NCBI RefSeq assembly: GCF_003269065.1
Contig: NZ_QLTA01000048.1
Span: 1 to 40,564 of the forward strand
DNA length: 40,564 bases
Source of the DNA: Paracidovorax anthurii
GTDB taxonomy: Bacteria; Pseudomonadota; Gammaproteobacteria; Burkholderiales; Burkholderiaceae_C
Reading direction: 5' to 3'
The first letter of the stretch is position 1. The number at the start of each line of letters is the position of its first letter. Shown piece by piece: positions 1 to 10,336 of the stretch. A model generated the notes under the pieces. That model did no database searches and was not told where the DNA came from. It saw only the letters and a program-made list of their open reading frames with translations. The translations under genes were made by a program, and so were the position numbers.

Positions 1-285
1 AAGAACGCCCGCCACTGGAAGAAGCCGAGTCCGGGATCGGAGCAGCGCAACGAAGCCATCCGGGCGTGCCAGCGTTTGGGCCGCAGCGTCTGGAAGAAGT
101 GGAGCGGCTACCACCGGCGCAGCCTTGTCGAGACGAAGATGCACTGCTTCAAGCGACTGGGCGAACGGGTGACGGCGCGCACGTTCGAGCATCAGGTGGT
201 GGAGTTGCATGTCCGCGTGGCCGTACTCAACCGCTTCAGCCAGATCGGTCGTCCTCAAACCGTTCTGGTGGCCGCCATGGCATAA
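1..285 (+). CDS. IS5-family transposase, C-terminal part (5' end outside window)
   Basis: This is the last 94 codons of a DDE transposase, in frame from base 1. It carries the IS5/IS903 C-terminal signature: a K-N-A-R-H-W start, then GYHRRSLVETKMHCFK, where the glutamate of the YHRRSLVE stretch is the expected third residue of the DDE triad. It ends in a typical LNRFSQIGRPQTV tail. The enzyme would catalyse cut-and-paste transposition of the flanking element. No internal stop or frameshift is seen in the visible part. Only the C-terminus is here, so it cannot be said whether the transposase is functional. Confidence 0.85.
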   Translation, partial: KNARHWKKPSPGSEQRNEAIRACQRLGRSVWKKWSGYHRRSLVETKMHCFKRLGERVTARTFEHQVVELHVRVAVLNRFSQIGRPQTVLVAAMA

Positions 286-339
286 ATCCGTCTGGGGTTG
301 GGGCTATGCCGTCTTCGAACTGATTTGTGCAACAAAGCC
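1..339 (+). mobile_element. 3' end of an IS5-family (IS903-group) insertion sequence
   Basis: The segment holds the C-terminal part of a transposase (stop at 283-285), then about 50 bp of non-coding DNA ending in GATTTGTGCAACAAAGCC at 322-339. The reverse complement of that end begins GGCTTTGTTG, as in the terminal inverted repeats of IS903-type elements. The regulator reading frame from the other side loses family similarity exactly at 340, which independently places the IS boundary there. The left half lies outside the window, so intactness cannot be judged. Confidence 0.8.
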
Positions 340-971
340 CCTGTTCGCAAAAGCGATGGCGTTCCATATCGCCCGACATGTTCAGTCACATGTCGAATAA
401 GACGCTTCTTTGCGTCCTCTTCGTCTGAATCCTGCCCTTCAAGCCAGCCATGGGCACGAGCATGCTTCAACACCTTCTGCAGTTCCGCCGGATTCAAATC
501 GGGCGGCGGAAGCCACTTTGACACCTGGGATGAATGGAACTGAGCCGACAGCTCCACGGAAAGAGCTCGCGCCACCTTCATATAGTTGGCAAGGTTGATG
601 CTGCGATATCGATCTGACTCCCAGCGCTGAATTGCCTGTTCTTGCAATCCGAGCTTCCTGGCCAAATCCTTTTGCTTCCAGTTTTGAGCCAGCCGTGCAA
701 CGATCAGCAAGTCACCTAGGTCAGTACCTGCCAACTCCTTCATCAGCTCAGTATTGCCCCCCTGGGCTTGGCGAAAAGCATCCAGCCTTTTCGATAGCTC
801 TCGCCTCTCAGTTGTCAGAGATCGACGGATGCCCTCAATAGCAAGGTCCGGCAGACCGTCAATAACGGACTTAAGTGTTTGCTCAGACGACAACGCTTGC
901 GAAATTCGCTCAATTTCGGCTTCGAGATCCCGGGCTTGGCGATCATTGGAGATGACAGAACTAGGTGGCAC
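255..971 (-). pseudogene. XRE-family regulator truncated by IS; ImmA/IrrE-type protease half lost
   Basis: The reading frame gives 238 residues from a GTG start. Residues 1-75 are charged and helical. Residues about 83-150 form a lambda-repressor-type helix-turn-helix (WKQKDLARKLGLQEQAIQRWE). The native protein reads to about residue 210 (TPSLLRTG). The last 28 residues are encoded by the inverted IS end and are not native. From memory, full-length members of this family continue after TPSLLRTG into an ImmA/IrrE zinc metallopeptidase domain with an HExxH motif; that half is absent. Such fused repressor-proteases control stress or mobile-element genes. The remaining HTH half could still bind DNA. 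A perfect 20-bp palindrome just upstream of the start suggests autoregulation. No ATG fits the start: the only nearby one (979) is out of frame. Confidence 0.7.
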
Positions 972-982
972 ACACGCATTTT

Positions 983-1002
983 ACACAACAAATTTGTTGT
1001 GT
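983..1002. promoter_or_regulatory. Perfect 20-bp palindrome, likely operator of the XRE regulator
   Basis: The arms ACACAACAAA and TTTGTTGTGT pair perfectly with no spacer. The site lies 12-31 bp upstream of the GTG start of the truncated regulator, inside an AT-rich patch of otherwise GC-rich DNA. Position and symmetry fit a dimeric HTH repressor site overlapping the promoter. The binding protein is inferred from adjacency only. Confidence 0.55.
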
Positions 1003-1456
1003 GAAAATTCTATCTCTGAATGAGCTCTCGCTTTTGGACGTGAATCAGCGGTCAGTGCAGGCCATCTATGTTGCTAGCAGGCGGTCGGGGCTCGAACAGA
1101 GCCCTGCTGAACGCACCGATGAACTGAAGGGAGTGACTGGCGGTCCACAGCCTGGAGCAGTTGGTCGGTGCAGATCGCGCGGTACAGCTGCGTTGCAATG
1201 AAACCGGGCCGGCGTCGATACCCAATGGCTCGGCGACCGACCAAGCAGGGTCGAGCGGTTCAAATCAGGGCATCCGGCGGTTCCTTCCCGAGCCCGGTTG
1301 AGATCGCGCGCACCGCGTTGCGTCTCTATGCGCTGGAGGTTACTCCGTTGACCCGTGGTGCCAGAAAACCGCACCATTGAAACGGCGAATGCCCACTGCA
1401 CCCTGATCCCAGCCCTCCCACTAGGCCGGGGAATGTCGGGATCGTCTCCCCCCGCA
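1003..1456. other. Gene-poor stretch, probable degraded mobile-element remnants
   Basis: No reading frame here has a recognisable product. The part at about 1340-1410 (CCAGAAAACCGCACCATTGA and neighbours) reminded me of the terminal repeats of IS21-type elements, but this is memory-level resemblance only. Next to a real IS and a broken gene, the stretch is best read as the scar of past insertions between an accessory region on the left and conserved genes on the right. Confidence 0.35.
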
Positions 1457-1903
1457 TCAAGCCCTGGGCTGCCCGGTGATGTACTGCTCCATCTGCTCGA
1501 TCAGGAAGCGCTGCTCCGAGATCACGTCCTTGACCAGGTCGCCGATGGAGATCAACCCCACCACCGTGCCGTCGGCCTCCACGACGGGCAGGTGCCGCAG
1601 CCGGTTGTCGCTCATGAGCGCGAGGCACTGGCCGCTGGTCTGCGTGGGCCGCACGAAGCGCACCGCGCGGGTCATCACGTCGGCCACGCGGGTGTCGCCC
1701 GAGGTGCGGCCCAGCAGGGCCACCTTGCGCGCGTAGTCGCGCTCGGTGACGATGCCGGCGATGGCTCCGCCCTCCATCACGAGCAGGGCGCCGATGCCCT
1801 TGTCGGCCATCAGGCGCAGGGCATCGAGCATCGAATCCGACGGCGCGATGGTGAAGACCTCCTGGTGGGGCTTGGACTTGAGGATGTCGGCGACAGCGGT
1901 CAT
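1457..1903 (-). CDS. CBS-domain pair protein (148 aa)
   Basis: A stand-alone Bateman module: two CBS domains, residues about 8-65 and 75-135, with little else. The first includes GIGALLVMEGGAIAGIVTERDYARK and the second RHLPVVEADGTVVGLISIGDLVK. The G-x-(I/V)-(S/T)-x-x-D repeats that contact the ribose and phosphate of adenine nucleotides are visible. Such proteins sense the AMP/ATP or NAD state and act on partner enzymes; the partner here is unknown. The start ATG has a GGGAGG ribosome site. About 190 bp separates it from the chemoreceptor upstream on the same strand, so it probably has its own promoter. Confidence 0.9.
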   Translation of the reverse strand: MTAVADILKSKPHQEVFTIAPSDSMLDALRLMADKGIGALLVMEGGAIAGIVTERDYARKVALLGRTSGDTRVADVMTRAVRFVRPTQTSGQCLALMSDNRLRHLPVVEADGTVVGLISIGDLVKDVISEQRFLIEQMEQYITGQPRA

Positions 1904-2089
1904 GGGGCCTCCCGGTGGCGTGGGCTGGACGGACGGATGGACAGGCGCGGCGGCGGCGGGCGCGGGCGGGGCGCGCCACGCCGCACGAAAGCGAGTGTCC
2001 GCCCAAGCCGCGCGGGCCGCAACGGGGCCGCGCGGCCGCTCCCGGGCGGGGGGATACAGAGGGTTGCAAAAATCCGGGCGCGCCCCGGG

Positions 2090-3790
2090 TCAGCGCGGCG
2101 CGGGCAGCGCCGCCGGGGCCTCGCCCTGCGCGGACCGGGGGCCGCCGATGCCCCGGGGGGCCTGCTGCGGCGCCTTGGCGGCCCGGCGCAGCGCCACCGC
2201 GTCGGGCGCGGGCGCGCGGCCCGCGCCGCCGGCCTCGACGCGGAACACCTGCACCGCGTCCGAGACGGTCTGCGCCTGCCGCTCCAGCTCCATCGCAAGG
2301 GCCGCGCTCTGCTCCACCAGGGCCGCGTTCTGCTGGGTGATGGTGTCCAGGTGCGCCACGGCGGTGTTCACCTGCGAGATGCCCATGAGCTGCTCGCTGG
2401 AGGCGCCGTGGATCTCGCCGATCAGCACGCCCACGCGGCGCACCATGTCGAGCGATTCCTGCATGGTCTTGCGCGCGCCGTCGGTGCGGACATGGCCCTC
2501 GTTCACCCGCGCGGCGGATTCGTCGATGAGGCCGCGGATCTCCTTGGCCGCCTCCAGCGTGCGCTGCGAGAGGCTGCGCACCTCGGCCGCCACCACGGCG
2601 AAGCCCCGGCCGTGCTCGCCCGCGCGCGCGGCCTCCACGGCGGCGTTGAGCGCGAGGATGTTGGTCTGGAAGGCGATGGAGTCGATGAGCCGGGTGATCT
2701 CGCCGATGCGGCCGGAGGATTGCTGGATCTCCTGCATGGTGGCGGCCACGCCGTCCACCGCGCCGCTGGTGCGCTCGGCCACGCCCGTGGCCTGCCGGGC
2801 CAGGTCGCTCGCCTGCCGCGCGGATTCGGCCGTCTGCTTGACGGTGCCCGTGATCTGCTCCATCGAGGCCGCCGTCTGCTCCAGGTTGCTGGCCTGGGTC
2901 TCGGTGCGCGCGGAGAGGTCCTGGTTGCCCTGCGCGATCTCGCGCGTGGACAGGCGCATCTTGTCGCTCTCCTGGCGCGCGTCGCGCACGATGGACAGCA
3001 GGTTCACGTTGAGTTGGGCCAGCGCCTGCTGCAAGTCGCCCATGAGGTCCGAGCGCGTGACGCGCAGGCTCTGCGTGAGGTCTCCGGCGGCCATGCGGTT
3101 GGCCGCCGTGACCATGGCCGCCAGCGGCGCCACGGCGGCGCGGCGCACATAGGCGAAGCCGGCCATCGCCACGCCGGCCGCCGCCAGCCAGGCCAGCGCC
3201 GAGAAGGCGCCCAGTTCCCCGTCCGCCAGCCCCGCGAGGAGGGCGGCCGCCCAGACGGCGGCGAAGGCCATGGCCACCTTGCCGCCCAGCCCGATGTTCA
3301 GCCACTCGGCCATGCGGCCCGAGGGGGTGCGGCGCACGAGGCGCCCGCGCCGCAGCACGTGCACGGCGTGGCCGGCCTGGGCCTCGTCGCGCATGCGCGC
3401 ATACAGTGCGTCGGCCGCCGCGATCTGCTCGCGCGTGGCCTCGGTGCGCACCGACATGTAGCCCACGGGGCGGCCGTCCTCCACGAGCGGGGTGACGTTG
3501 GCCATGACCCAGTAGCAGGCACCGTTCTTGCGACGGTTCTTCACGGCGGCCGACCAGGGCAGGCCCGAGGCGATGGTCTCCCACATGTCGCGGAAGGCCT
3601 CCTGCGGCATGTCGGGATGGCGGATCATGTTGTGCGGCTGGCCCAGCAGTTCCTCGCGCTCGTAGCCGCTCACCTCGATGAACATCGGGTTGCAGTAGAG
3701 GATGCGGCCCTTCAGGTCGGTGGTGGACACCAGGGTCTCGCCATGGGGAAAAGGGAATTCCTGGGTCGTGACGGGGAGGTTGACGCGCAT
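2090..3790 (-). CDS. Methyl-accepting chemotaxis protein with N-terminal PAS domain (Aer-like)
   Basis: 566 residues. Residues about 20-115 form a PAS domain of the redox-sensing Aer type ([18 protein letters not shown], then HPDMP). Two hydrophobic segments lie at about 165-210, followed by a HAMP-like linker and a long coiled-coil signalling domain. The hairpin tip [20 protein letters not shown] lies at about 365-385. The lack of a large periplasmic domain suggests it reports internal energy or redox state to CheA/CheW at the pole. The alanine/proline-rich C-terminal tail has no CheR-binding pentapeptide, unlike the receptor at 10337. It is transcribed divergently from the efflux operon, with a 287-bp gap. 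FAD binding is inferred from family resemblance. Confidence 0.9.
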   Translation of the reverse strand: MRVNLPVTTQEFPFPHGETLVSTTDLKGRILYCNPMFIEVSGYEREELLGQPHNMIRHPDMPQEAFRDMWETIASGLPWSAAVKNRRKNGACYWVMANVTPLVEDGRPVGYMSVRTEATREQIAAADALYARMRDEAQAGHAVHVLRRGRLVRRTPSGRMAEWLNIGLGGKVAMAFAAVWAAALLAGLADGELGAFSALAWLAAAGVAMAGFAYVRRAAVAPLAAMVTAANRMAAGDLTQSLRVTRSDLMGDLQQALAQLNVNLLSIVRDARQESDKMRLSTREIAQGNQDLSARTETQASNLEQTAASMEQITGTVKQTAESARQASDLARQATGVAERTSGAVDGVAATMQEIQQSSGRIGEITRLIDSIAFQTNILALNAAVEAARAGEHGRGFAVVAAEVRSLSQRTLEAAKEIRGLIDESAARVNEGHVRTDGARKTMQESLDMVRRVGVLIGEIHGASSEQLMGISQVNTAVAHLDTITQQNAALVEQSAALAMELERQAQTVSDAVQVFRVEAGGAGRAPAPDAVALRRAAKAPQQAPRGIGGPRSAQGEAPAALPAPR

Positions 3791-4077
3791 GGGAAGAAGG
3801 CCTTCGAGAAAGGTCGCCCCAGGGAAACCGCGGCGCGGAATAGGGCCTGAAGGATGTTACGGCCGGTTCGTGGAATTAATGCAATTGGATACATTCATCA
3901 AGGAAATGCGTTACATAGCCACCCTCTTCCAAAACGGGCTCCGCGCCCCACGGGCCCGGGGCACGGCATCCACGCCGCAGGGCCGCTGAAAGGGCCCCGG
4001 CCATGGCGCGGCACCGCAGAAACGGCTCCAGCTTCACAAGCCCTTTTCATTCGCCCGGCAGAATCCGACCACCCCGC

Positions 4078-5439
4078 ATGACGCGCCCCGCCATGAATTC
4101 CACGCCCTCCTGCTCCGACGCTCCCCGCCCCGCCCCCCTCGCCTCCTCCGCCCCCTGGCTCCGCGCCTTCGCCCTGCTCCCCGCCCGGGCCCTGCCCGGG
4201 CGCCGCGCATGGGCCGGCGCGCTGGCGGCCGGCGCGCTGCTGCTGGCGGGCTGCTCGGACAAGGCCGCCAAGCCCGCGCCGCGCGGGCCGGTGGAGGTGG
4301 GCGTGGTGACCCTGAAGGCGGAGCGCCAGTCGGTCACCACCGAGCTGCCGGGGCGCACCAGCGCCTTCCTGGTGGCCGAGATCCGGCCGCAGGTGGGCGG
4401 CATCGTGCAAAAGCGCCTCTTCACCGAGGGCGCCGACGTGAAGGCCGGGCAGGTGCTCTACCAGATCGACCCCGCCACCTACGAAGCCGCCCTGGCGAGC
4501 GCCGAGGCCACGCTGGGCCGCGCGCAGGCCACGCTGGGCTCGGCCGAGTCCAACGCGCGGCGCAACGCCGAGCTGGCCAGGATCGACGCCGTGAGCCGCC
4601 AGGTGGCCGACGACAGCCAGGCCGCCGCGCAGCAGGCGCGCTCGGACGTGGCCGTGGCCCGCGCGGCGGTGGAGACCGCCCGCATCAACCTGGGCTACAC
4701 GCGCATCAAGGCGCCCATCTCGGGCCGCACGGCCACCTCCACCGTGACGCCCGGCGCGCTGGTCACCGCCAACCAGACCACGGCGCTCACCACCATCTCG
4801 CAGATCGATTCGCTGTACGTGGACGTCACCCAGTCCAGCACCGACGTGCTGCGCTGGAAGAACGACCTCGCCCAGGGCCGCCTGCAGCGCGCGGGCGAGG
4901 GGCAGGCGCGCATCCGCCTCAAGCTGGAGGACGGCAGCCTCTATGCCCACCCGGGCCGCCTGCAGTTCAGCGGCGTGACGGTGAACCCCACCACCGGCGC
5001 CATCACCCTGCGCGGCGTGGCGCCCAACCCCGACGGCCTGCTGATGCCCGGCATGTACGTGCGCGCGGTGCTGGAGACGGGCGTGAACGAGCAGGCCCTG
5101 CTCGTGCCCCAGCAGGGCGTGACGCGCGACACCGCCGGCAACGCGAGCGTGCTGGTGGTGGGCGCGCAGGACAAGGTGGAGCGACGCGGCATCCAGGTGG
5201 GCGCGGCCGTGGGCAACCGCTGGCTGGCGCTCTCGGGCCTGGCGGCGGGCGAGCGCGTGGTGGTGGACGGGCTGCAGCGCATCAAGGTGGGCGACACCGT
5301 GAAGCCCGTGGAGGCCGCGCCTCGGCCCCAGGGCGCGGCGCCGGCCGGCGCGGCCAGCGCACCCGCATCCGCCCCCGCACCCGCCACGGCCGATGGCGCC
5401 GCGGCCCCCGCGTCCGCGGTGTCCGCGGCATCGCGCTGA
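4078..5439 (+). CDS. RND efflux periplasmic adaptor (membrane fusion lipoprotein, AcrA/MexA family)
   Basis: First gene of a tripartite multidrug efflux operon. After an unusually long N-terminus it has a lipobox (AAGALLLAGC) whose cysteine would be lipidated. Then come a barrel-sandwich hybrid (IRPQVGGIVQKRLFTEGADV), an alpha-hairpin with alanine-rich heptads, a lipoyl second half (INLGYTRIKAPISGRT) and a beta-barrel/membrane-proximal domain. An alanine/proline-rich tail ends the protein. It links the inner-membrane pump to the outer-membrane channel. The frame is open from 4003; 4078 is chosen because it begins MTRPA, like the third gene of the operon, but 4093 is also possible and no ribosome site decides it. 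It ends 12 bp before the pump gene. Confidence 0.9.
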   Translation: MTRPAMNSTPSCSDAPRPAPLASSAPWLRAFALLPARALPGRRAWAGALAAGALLLAGCSDKAAKPAPRGPVEVGVVTLKAERQSVTTELPGRTSAFLVAEIRPQVGGIVQKRLFTEGADVKAGQVLYQIDPATYEAALASAEATLGRAQATLGSAESNARRNAELARIDAVSRQVADDSQAAAQQARSDVAVARAAVETARINLGYTRIKAPISGRTATSTVTPGALVTANQTTALTTISQIDSLYVDVTQSSTDVLRWKNDLAQGRLQRAGEGQARIRLKLEDGSLYAHPGRLQFSGVTVNPTTGAITLRGVAPNPDGLLMPGMYVRAVLETGVNEQALLVPQQGVTRDTAGNASVLVVGAQDKVERRGIQVGAAVGNRWLALSGLAAGERVVVDGLQRIKVGDTVKPVEAAPRPQGAAPAGAASAPASAPAPATADGAAAPASAVSAASR

Positions 5440-5451
5440 GGGACCGCCGCC

Positions 5452-8400
5452 ATGGCCCAGTTCTTCATCAACCGGCCCATCTTCGCGTGGGTGATCGCCA
5501 TCGTCATCATGCTCGCGGGCGCGATGTCGATCCGCACGCTGCCGCTGGAGCAATACCCCAACATCGCCCCGCCGCGCGTGTCCATCAGCGCCACCTACAC
5601 CGGCGCCTCCGCCCGCACGGTGGAGGAATCCGTCACCCAGGTGATCGAGCAGCAGCTCAAGGGGCTGGACAACCTGATCTACATGGGCTCGACCAGCGAT
5701 GCCTCGGGCGGCTCGCGCACCACGCTCACCTTCAACGCGGGCACCAACATCGACGTGGCCCAGGTGCAGGTGCAGAACAAGCTGCAGCAGGCCATGTCGC
5801 GCCTGCCGCCGGCCGTGCAGAGCCGGGGCGTGACGGTCACCAAGGGCGGCAACGACTACCTGATGATCATCACCTTCACCTCGCCCGACCCGAGCGTGAC
5901 GCAGGTGGACATCGGCGACTACATCGCCAGCAACCTCGTGGACGTCATCAGCCGCATCGATGGCGTGGGCGACGTGGCCACGCTGGGCACGGGCTACGCC
6001 ATGCGCATCTGGATGGACCCGGCCAAGCTGGAGAAATACGCGCTCATGCCCTCGGACGTGGGCAGCGCCATCAACGCGCAGAACGCCCAGGTCTCGGCCG
6101 GCCAGCTCGGCGCGCTGCCGGCCGTGGGCCAGCAGCAGCTCAACGCCACCATCACCGCGCGCAGCAAGCTGCAGACGAAGGAGGAGTTCGAGAACATCGT
6201 GCTCAAGGTGGCCACCGACGGCGCGGTGGTGCGCATGAAGGACGTGGCGCGCATCGAGCTGGGCGCCGAGAACCTCACCATCACCTCGCGCCTCAATGGC
6301 CAGCCCGGCGCGGGCATGGGCGTGGTGCTGGCCGACAGCGCCAACGCGATGGCCGTGGCCGATGCGGTGAACGCCAAGATCGCCGAGCTGCAGCCCTTCT
6401 TCCCCTACCAGCTCAAGACCTTCACGAGCTACGACACCACGCCCTTCGTCGAGGCCTCCATCGACGAGGTGGTCAAGGCGCTGGTCGAGGCCATGCTGCT
6501 GGTGGTGCTGGTGATGTACCTCTTCCTGCAGAACTTCCGCGCCACGCTGATTCCCGCCATCGCCGTGCCGGTGGTGCTGCTGGGCACCTTCGGCGTGCTC
6601 TCGGCCGCGGGCTATTCCATCAACACCCTCACCATGTTCGGCATGGTGCTGGCCATCGGCCTGCTGGTGGACGACGCCATCGTGGTGGTGGAGAACGTCG
6701 AGCGCGTGATGAGCGAGGAGGGCTTAGCGCCGAAGGAGGCCACGCGCAAGTCGATGGCCGAGATCACGCCCGCGCTGGTGGGCATCGCGCTCACGCTCTC
6801 GGCGGTGTTCATCCCGATGGCGTTCTTCGGCGGCTCCACCGGCGTGATCTACCGGCAGTTCTCCATCACCATCGTCTCGGCCATGGTGCTGTCGGTGCTG
6901 GTGGCGCTCACGCTCACGCCGGCGCTGTGCGCCACGCTGCTCAAGCCCATCCCCAAGGGCGAGCACAGCCCGCACGGCGGCACGCCCCGGCGCGGGCCGC
7001 TGGGCTGGGTGGACCGCTTCTTCACGGGCTTCAACCACCGCTTCGACCGCACGGCCGACGGCTACCAGCGCGGCGTGGGCCGCATCGTGCGGCGCGGCGG
7101 GCGTTCCATGCTCGTCTATGCCCTGATCTGCGGCGGCATGGCCGTGCTCTTCCTGCGCCTGCCCACCTCGTTCCTGCCCAACGAGGACCAGGGCGCCGTG
7201 CAGGTGCAGATCACCCTGCCGCCGGGCGCCTCCAACGCGCGCCTGCAGGCCGTGATGGCCGAGGTGCAGAAATACTTCGCGGCGCAGCCGGACGTGGTGA
7301 GCTTCAACTCCATCACCGGCTCCAACGGCGACCAGAGCTCGGCGCGCGGCTTCGTGCGCCTCAAGGACTGGAGCGAGCGCCCGCTGCCCGCGCAGAGCGC
7401 CGACGCCATCGCCCGCAAGGCCACGCGCGACCTCTCGAAGATCCGCGACGCGCGCATCTTCGTGGTGCTGCCGCCGGCCGTGCGCGGCCTGGGCGCCAAC
7501 GCGGGCTTCAACTTCCAGCTCAAGGACCTGAACGGCCTGGGGCACGACGCCCTGGTGGCCGCGCGCGACAAGGTGCTGCAGCTCGCCGCGCAGCGGCACG
7601 AGCTGTCGAACACGCGCAGCAACAACCTGGACGACACCTCGCAGCTCGGCGTGGCCATCGACGACGCCAAGGCCGGCGCCCTGGGCCTGGCCACCGCCGA
7701 CGTGAACAGCACGCTCTCCAGCGCCATCGGCGGCACCTACGTGAACGACTTCCTGAACAAGGGCCGCGTGAAGCGCGTCTACATGCAGGGCGACGCGCCC
7801 TTCCGCATGCTGCCGCAGGACATCGGCCCCTGGACGGTGCGCAACAACCAGGGCCAGATGGTGCCCTTCTCGGCCTTCTCCAGCACCAACTGGACGTACG
7901 GCTCGCCGCAATTGCAGCGCTACAACGGCAGCCCGAGCTACGAGTTCGTGGGCGACGCGGCGGCCGGCGTCAGCTCCGGCGTGGCCATGCGCGCGGTGGA
8001 CGAGATCATGAAGGAGATGCCCCCCGGCATCGGCTACGAGTGGACCGGCGCCTCCTACCAGGAGCGGCTCTCGGGCTCGCAGGCGCCGATGCTCTACGCC
8101 GTCTCCATCCTCTTCGTGTTCCTGTGCCTCGCGGCGCTCTACGAGAGCTGGTCGGTGCCGTTCTCGGTGATCCTCGTGGTGCCGCTGGGCATCGTGGGCG
8201 CGCTGCTGGGCATCGGCATCCGGGGCATGTCCAACGACGTGTATTTCCAGGTGGGCCTGCTCACCACCGTGGGGCTCTCCTCCAAGAACGCCATCCTGAT
8301 CGTGGAATTCGCCACCCAGCTGCAGGCCCAGGGCCGGAGCGTGATCGACGCCACCCTGGAGGCCGTGCGCCTGCGGCTGCGGCCCATCCTGATGACCTCG

Positions 8401-8640
8401 CTGGCCTTCGGCTTCGGCGTGCTGCCGCTGGCCATCGGCACCGGCGCGGGCGCGGGCGGGCGGCAGGCCATCGGCACCGCCGTGCTGGGCGGCATGGTCT
8501 CGGCCACGGTGCTGGGCATCTTCTTCGTGCCGGTGTTCTTCGTGCTGATCCGGGGCTTCTTCGCCGACCGCGCGGCCCGGCGGGCCCGCACCCAGGCCGG
8601 CCACGGCGATGCCGGCGGCCCTTCCGGAGCTTCCGCATGA
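5452..8640 (+). CDS. RND multidrug efflux pump, inner membrane subunit (HAE1 family, AcrB/MexB-like)
   Basis: 1062 residues, the normal length. The N-terminus [17 protein letters not shown] is the HAE1 hallmark. The proton-relay aspartates of TM4 fall at D407 and D408 ([14 protein letters not shown]), the same numbers as in E. coli AcrB. The TM10 lysine motif [14 protein letters not shown] is present near residue 945. Twelve transmembrane segments and two large periplasmic loops can be followed. The trimer takes amphiphilic drugs from the periplasm or outer leaflet and exports them in exchange for protons. It overlaps the next gene by 4 bp (ATGA), so translation is probably coupled. No local regulator gene (TetR or LysR) is next to the operon. 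Confidence 0.95.
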   Translation: MAQFFINRPIFAWVIAIVIMLAGAMSIRTLPLEQYPNIAPPRVSISATYTGASARTVEESVTQVIEQQLKGLDNLIYMGSTSDASGGSRTTLTFNAGTNIDVAQVQVQNKLQQAMSRLPPAVQSRGVTVTKGGNDYLMIITFTSPDPSVTQVDIGDYIASNLVDVISRIDGVGDVATLGTGYAMRIWMDPAKLEKYALMPSDVGSAINAQNAQVSAGQLGALPAVGQQQLNATITARSKLQTKEEFENIVLKVATDGAVVRMKDVARIELGAENLTITSRLNGQPGAGMGVVLADSANAMAVADAVNAKIAELQPFFPYQLKTFTSYDTTPFVEASIDEVVKALVEAMLLVVLVMYLFLQNFRATLIPAIAVPVVLLGTFGVLSAAGYSINTLTMFGMVLAIGLLVDDAIVVVENVERVMSEEGLAPKEATRKSMAEITPALVGIALTLSAVFIPMAFFGGSTGVIYRQFSITIVSAMVLSVLVALTLTPALCATLLKPIPKGEHSPHGGTPRRGPLGWVDRFFTGFNHRFDRTADGYQRGVGRIVRRGGRSMLVYALICGGMAVLFLRLPTSFLPNEDQGAVQVQITLPPGASNARLQAVMAEVQKYFAAQPDVVSFNSITGSNGDQSSARGFVRLKDWSERPLPAQSADAIARKATRDLSKIRDARIFVVLPPAVRGLGANAGFNFQLKDLNGLGHDALVAARDKVLQLAAQRHELSNTRSNNLDDTSQLGVAIDDAKAGALGLATADVNSTLSSAIGGTYVNDFLNKGRVKRVYMQGDAPFRMLPQDIGPWTVRNNQGQMVPFSAFSSTNWTYGSPQLQRYNGSPSYEFVGDAAAGVSSGVAMRAVDEIMKEMPPGIGYEWTGASYQERLSGSQAPMLYAVSILFVFLCLAALYESWSVPFSVILVVPLGIVGALLGIGIRGMSNDVYFQVGLLTTVGLSSKNAILIVEFATQLQAQGRSVIDATLEAVRLRLRPILMTSLAFGFGVLPLAIGTGAGAGGRQAIGTAVLGGMVSATVLGIFFVPVFFVLIRGFFADRAARRARTQAGHGDAGGPSGASA

Positions 8641-10184
8641 CGCGCCCCGCCCTTCCCCTCACTTCCCGCGCGCGCGCCACGGCGCTCGCGCTGGCCGCGG
8701 CGGCCCTGGCCACGGGCTGCGCCAACCTCGCGCCGCCCTACGAGGCCCCCGCCCTGCCCGTGCCCGCAACGCTGGCCGCCGGCGCGCCCGCCGAGGGCAC
8801 GCCGCTGCCGGACGCCGGCCCCGCCGACTGGGACGCCTTCATCGAAGAGCCCCGCCTGCGCGATACCGTGCGCCTGGCGCTCGACAGCAACCGCGACCTG
8901 CGCGTGGCCGCCCTCGCCATCGAGCGCGCCCGGGCGCAGTACGGCGTGAGCCGCGCCGACCTCTTCCCCACCGTGAACGCCACCGGCGCGGGCACCCGCA
9001 CCCGCACGGCCGACGACCTCACCACCGCCGGCCGCAGCAACCTCAGCAGCCAGTACAGCGCGCAGGTCGGCTTCGCGAGCTACGAGATCGACTTCTTCGG
9101 CCGCGTGCGCAATCTCAATGAAGCCGCGCTGCAGGAATTCCTGCGCGTGGGCGAGAACGCGCGCAGCGTGCGCCTGAGCCTGGTCGCCGACGTGGCCGGC
9201 GCCTGGCTCACGCTGGACGCCGACGCCCGCCGCCTGCTGCTCGCCCGCGAGACGCTGCGCACCCGCGAGCAATCGCTGGCGCTGGCGCGGCGCAGCCACG
9301 AGCAGGGCGCCAGTTCGGGCCTCACGCTCGCGCAGACGCAGACCACCGTGGACGCGGCCCGCGCCGACGTGGGCGCCACCACCGCCCAGCTCGCCAAGGA
9401 CCGCAACGCCCTGCAGCTGCTGCTGGGCGGCCCCGTGCCCGACGCCCTGCTGCCGTCCAGCGTGGCCGAGGCCCTGGCCCCGGCGGATGCGGCAGCCGCC
9501 ACCGCCACTCCCACGTCCGCTTCCACCACCACGGCCGCCGCCGACCGCTGGCAGCGCGCCGCCGCCCCGGTCGCGCCGCTGCTGGCCCTGCCGGCCGGGC
9601 TGCCCTCCAGCACCCTGCTGCGGCGCCCCGACGTGCAGGCGGCCGAACGCACCCTGCGCGGCGCCACCGCCAGCATCGGCGCGGCGCGCGCGGCGTTCTT
9701 CCCCTCCATCACGCTCACCACCAGCGTGGGCACCGCCAGCAACGAGCTCTCGGGCCTGTTCGGCGCGGGCAACGGCACCTGGAGCTTCGCGCCCCAGATC
9801 CGCCTGCCGATCTTCGATGCCGGCCGCAACCAGGCCAACCTGCGCGTGGCCGAGGTGGCGCGCGACACGGCCGTGGCCCAGTACGAGAAAGCCGTGCAGA
9901 CCGCCTTCCGCGAGGTGGCCGACGCCCTGGCCGACCGCGCCACCCTGCAGGACCGGCTGCAGGCCCAGCAGTCCCTGGTCGATGCCAGCCAGCGCGCGCT
10001 GGACCTGACCCAGGCGCGCTGGCGCCTGGGCGCCGACAGCTACCTCGCCGTGCTGGACGCCCAGCGCTCGCTCTACACCGCCCAGCAGACGCTGATCGGC
10101 CTGCAGTTCACCGAGCAAAGCAACCGCATCACGCTCTACAAGGTGCTGGGCGGCCCATGGGCCACCGCCACGGCCACGCCATGA
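8637..10184 (+). CDS. Outer membrane efflux channel (OprM/NodT family lipoprotein)
   Basis: 515 residues. The signal peptide ends in a lipobox (AAALATGC) followed by [10 protein letters not shown], typical of OprM-type factors. Two OEP repeats follow, with long coiled helices and the beta-strand segments [20 protein letters not shown] and [19 protein letters not shown]. The trimer forms the outer-membrane barrel and periplasmic tunnel that completes the pump encoded upstream. An alanine/threonine-rich insertion at about residues 280-310 separates the two halves; it is longer than I expect for the family. The start overlaps the pump stop codon (ATGA). Confidence 0.93.
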   Translation: MTRPALPLTSRARATALALAAAALATGCANLAPPYEAPALPVPATLAAGAPAEGTPLPDAGPADWDAFIEEPRLRDTVRLALDSNRDLRVAALAIERARAQYGVSRADLFPTVNATGAGTRTRTADDLTTAGRSNLSSQYSAQVGFASYEIDFFGRVRNLNEAALQEFLRVGENARSVRLSLVADVAGAWLTLDADARRLLLARETLRTREQSLALARRSHEQGASSGLTLAQTQTTVDAARADVGATTAQLAKDRNALQLLLGGPVPDALLPSSVAEALAPADAAAATATPTSASTTTAAADRWQRAAAPVAPLLALPAGLPSSTLLRRPDVQAAERTLRGATASIGAARAAFFPSITLTTSVGTASNELSGLFGAGNGTWSFAPQIRLPIFDAGRNQANLRVAEVARDTAVAQYEKAVQTAFREVADALADRATLQDRLQAQQSLVDASQRALDLTQARWRLGADSYLAVLDAQRSLYTAQQTLIGLQFTEQSNRITLYKVLGGPWATATATP

Positions 10185-10265
10185 CCCCGAGGAAACCCGG
10201 GGCACTCTGGGGGCAATCCGCCCGGTCTGGCGATTCGTTTGCGAAATTCCAACAAACAGAACGAA

Positions 10266-10294
10266 CGTAAATTCACAAATTTTTCAAATTTACG
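10266..10294. promoter_or_regulatory. Inverted repeat in the AT-rich promoter region of the chemoreceptor gene
   Basis: The arms CGTAAATT (10266-10273) and AATTTACG (10287-10294) flank a 13-bp AT-rich spacer. The site lies about 45-70 bp upstream of the start codon, within a low-GC island (about 10240-10320). It could be an operator, or a symmetric promoter element. No regulator can be named. Confidence 0.4.
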
Positions 10295-10336
10295 CAAACT
10301 AATCACTTCTGCCACTTTCACCCAAAGGGTTCCACT

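Noticed and set aside
1066..1401. 111-codon minus-strand frame in the gene-poor stretch
   Set aside because: No recognisable domain; the composition and neighbouring IS suggest remnant DNA.
4209..8636. Open frame of about 1470 codons running across the adaptor and pump genes in another frame
   Set aside because: The adaptor and pump are unmistakable in their own frames; the long overlap is a high-GC artefact. Only its last part (from 8637) is a real gene, the outer membrane channel.
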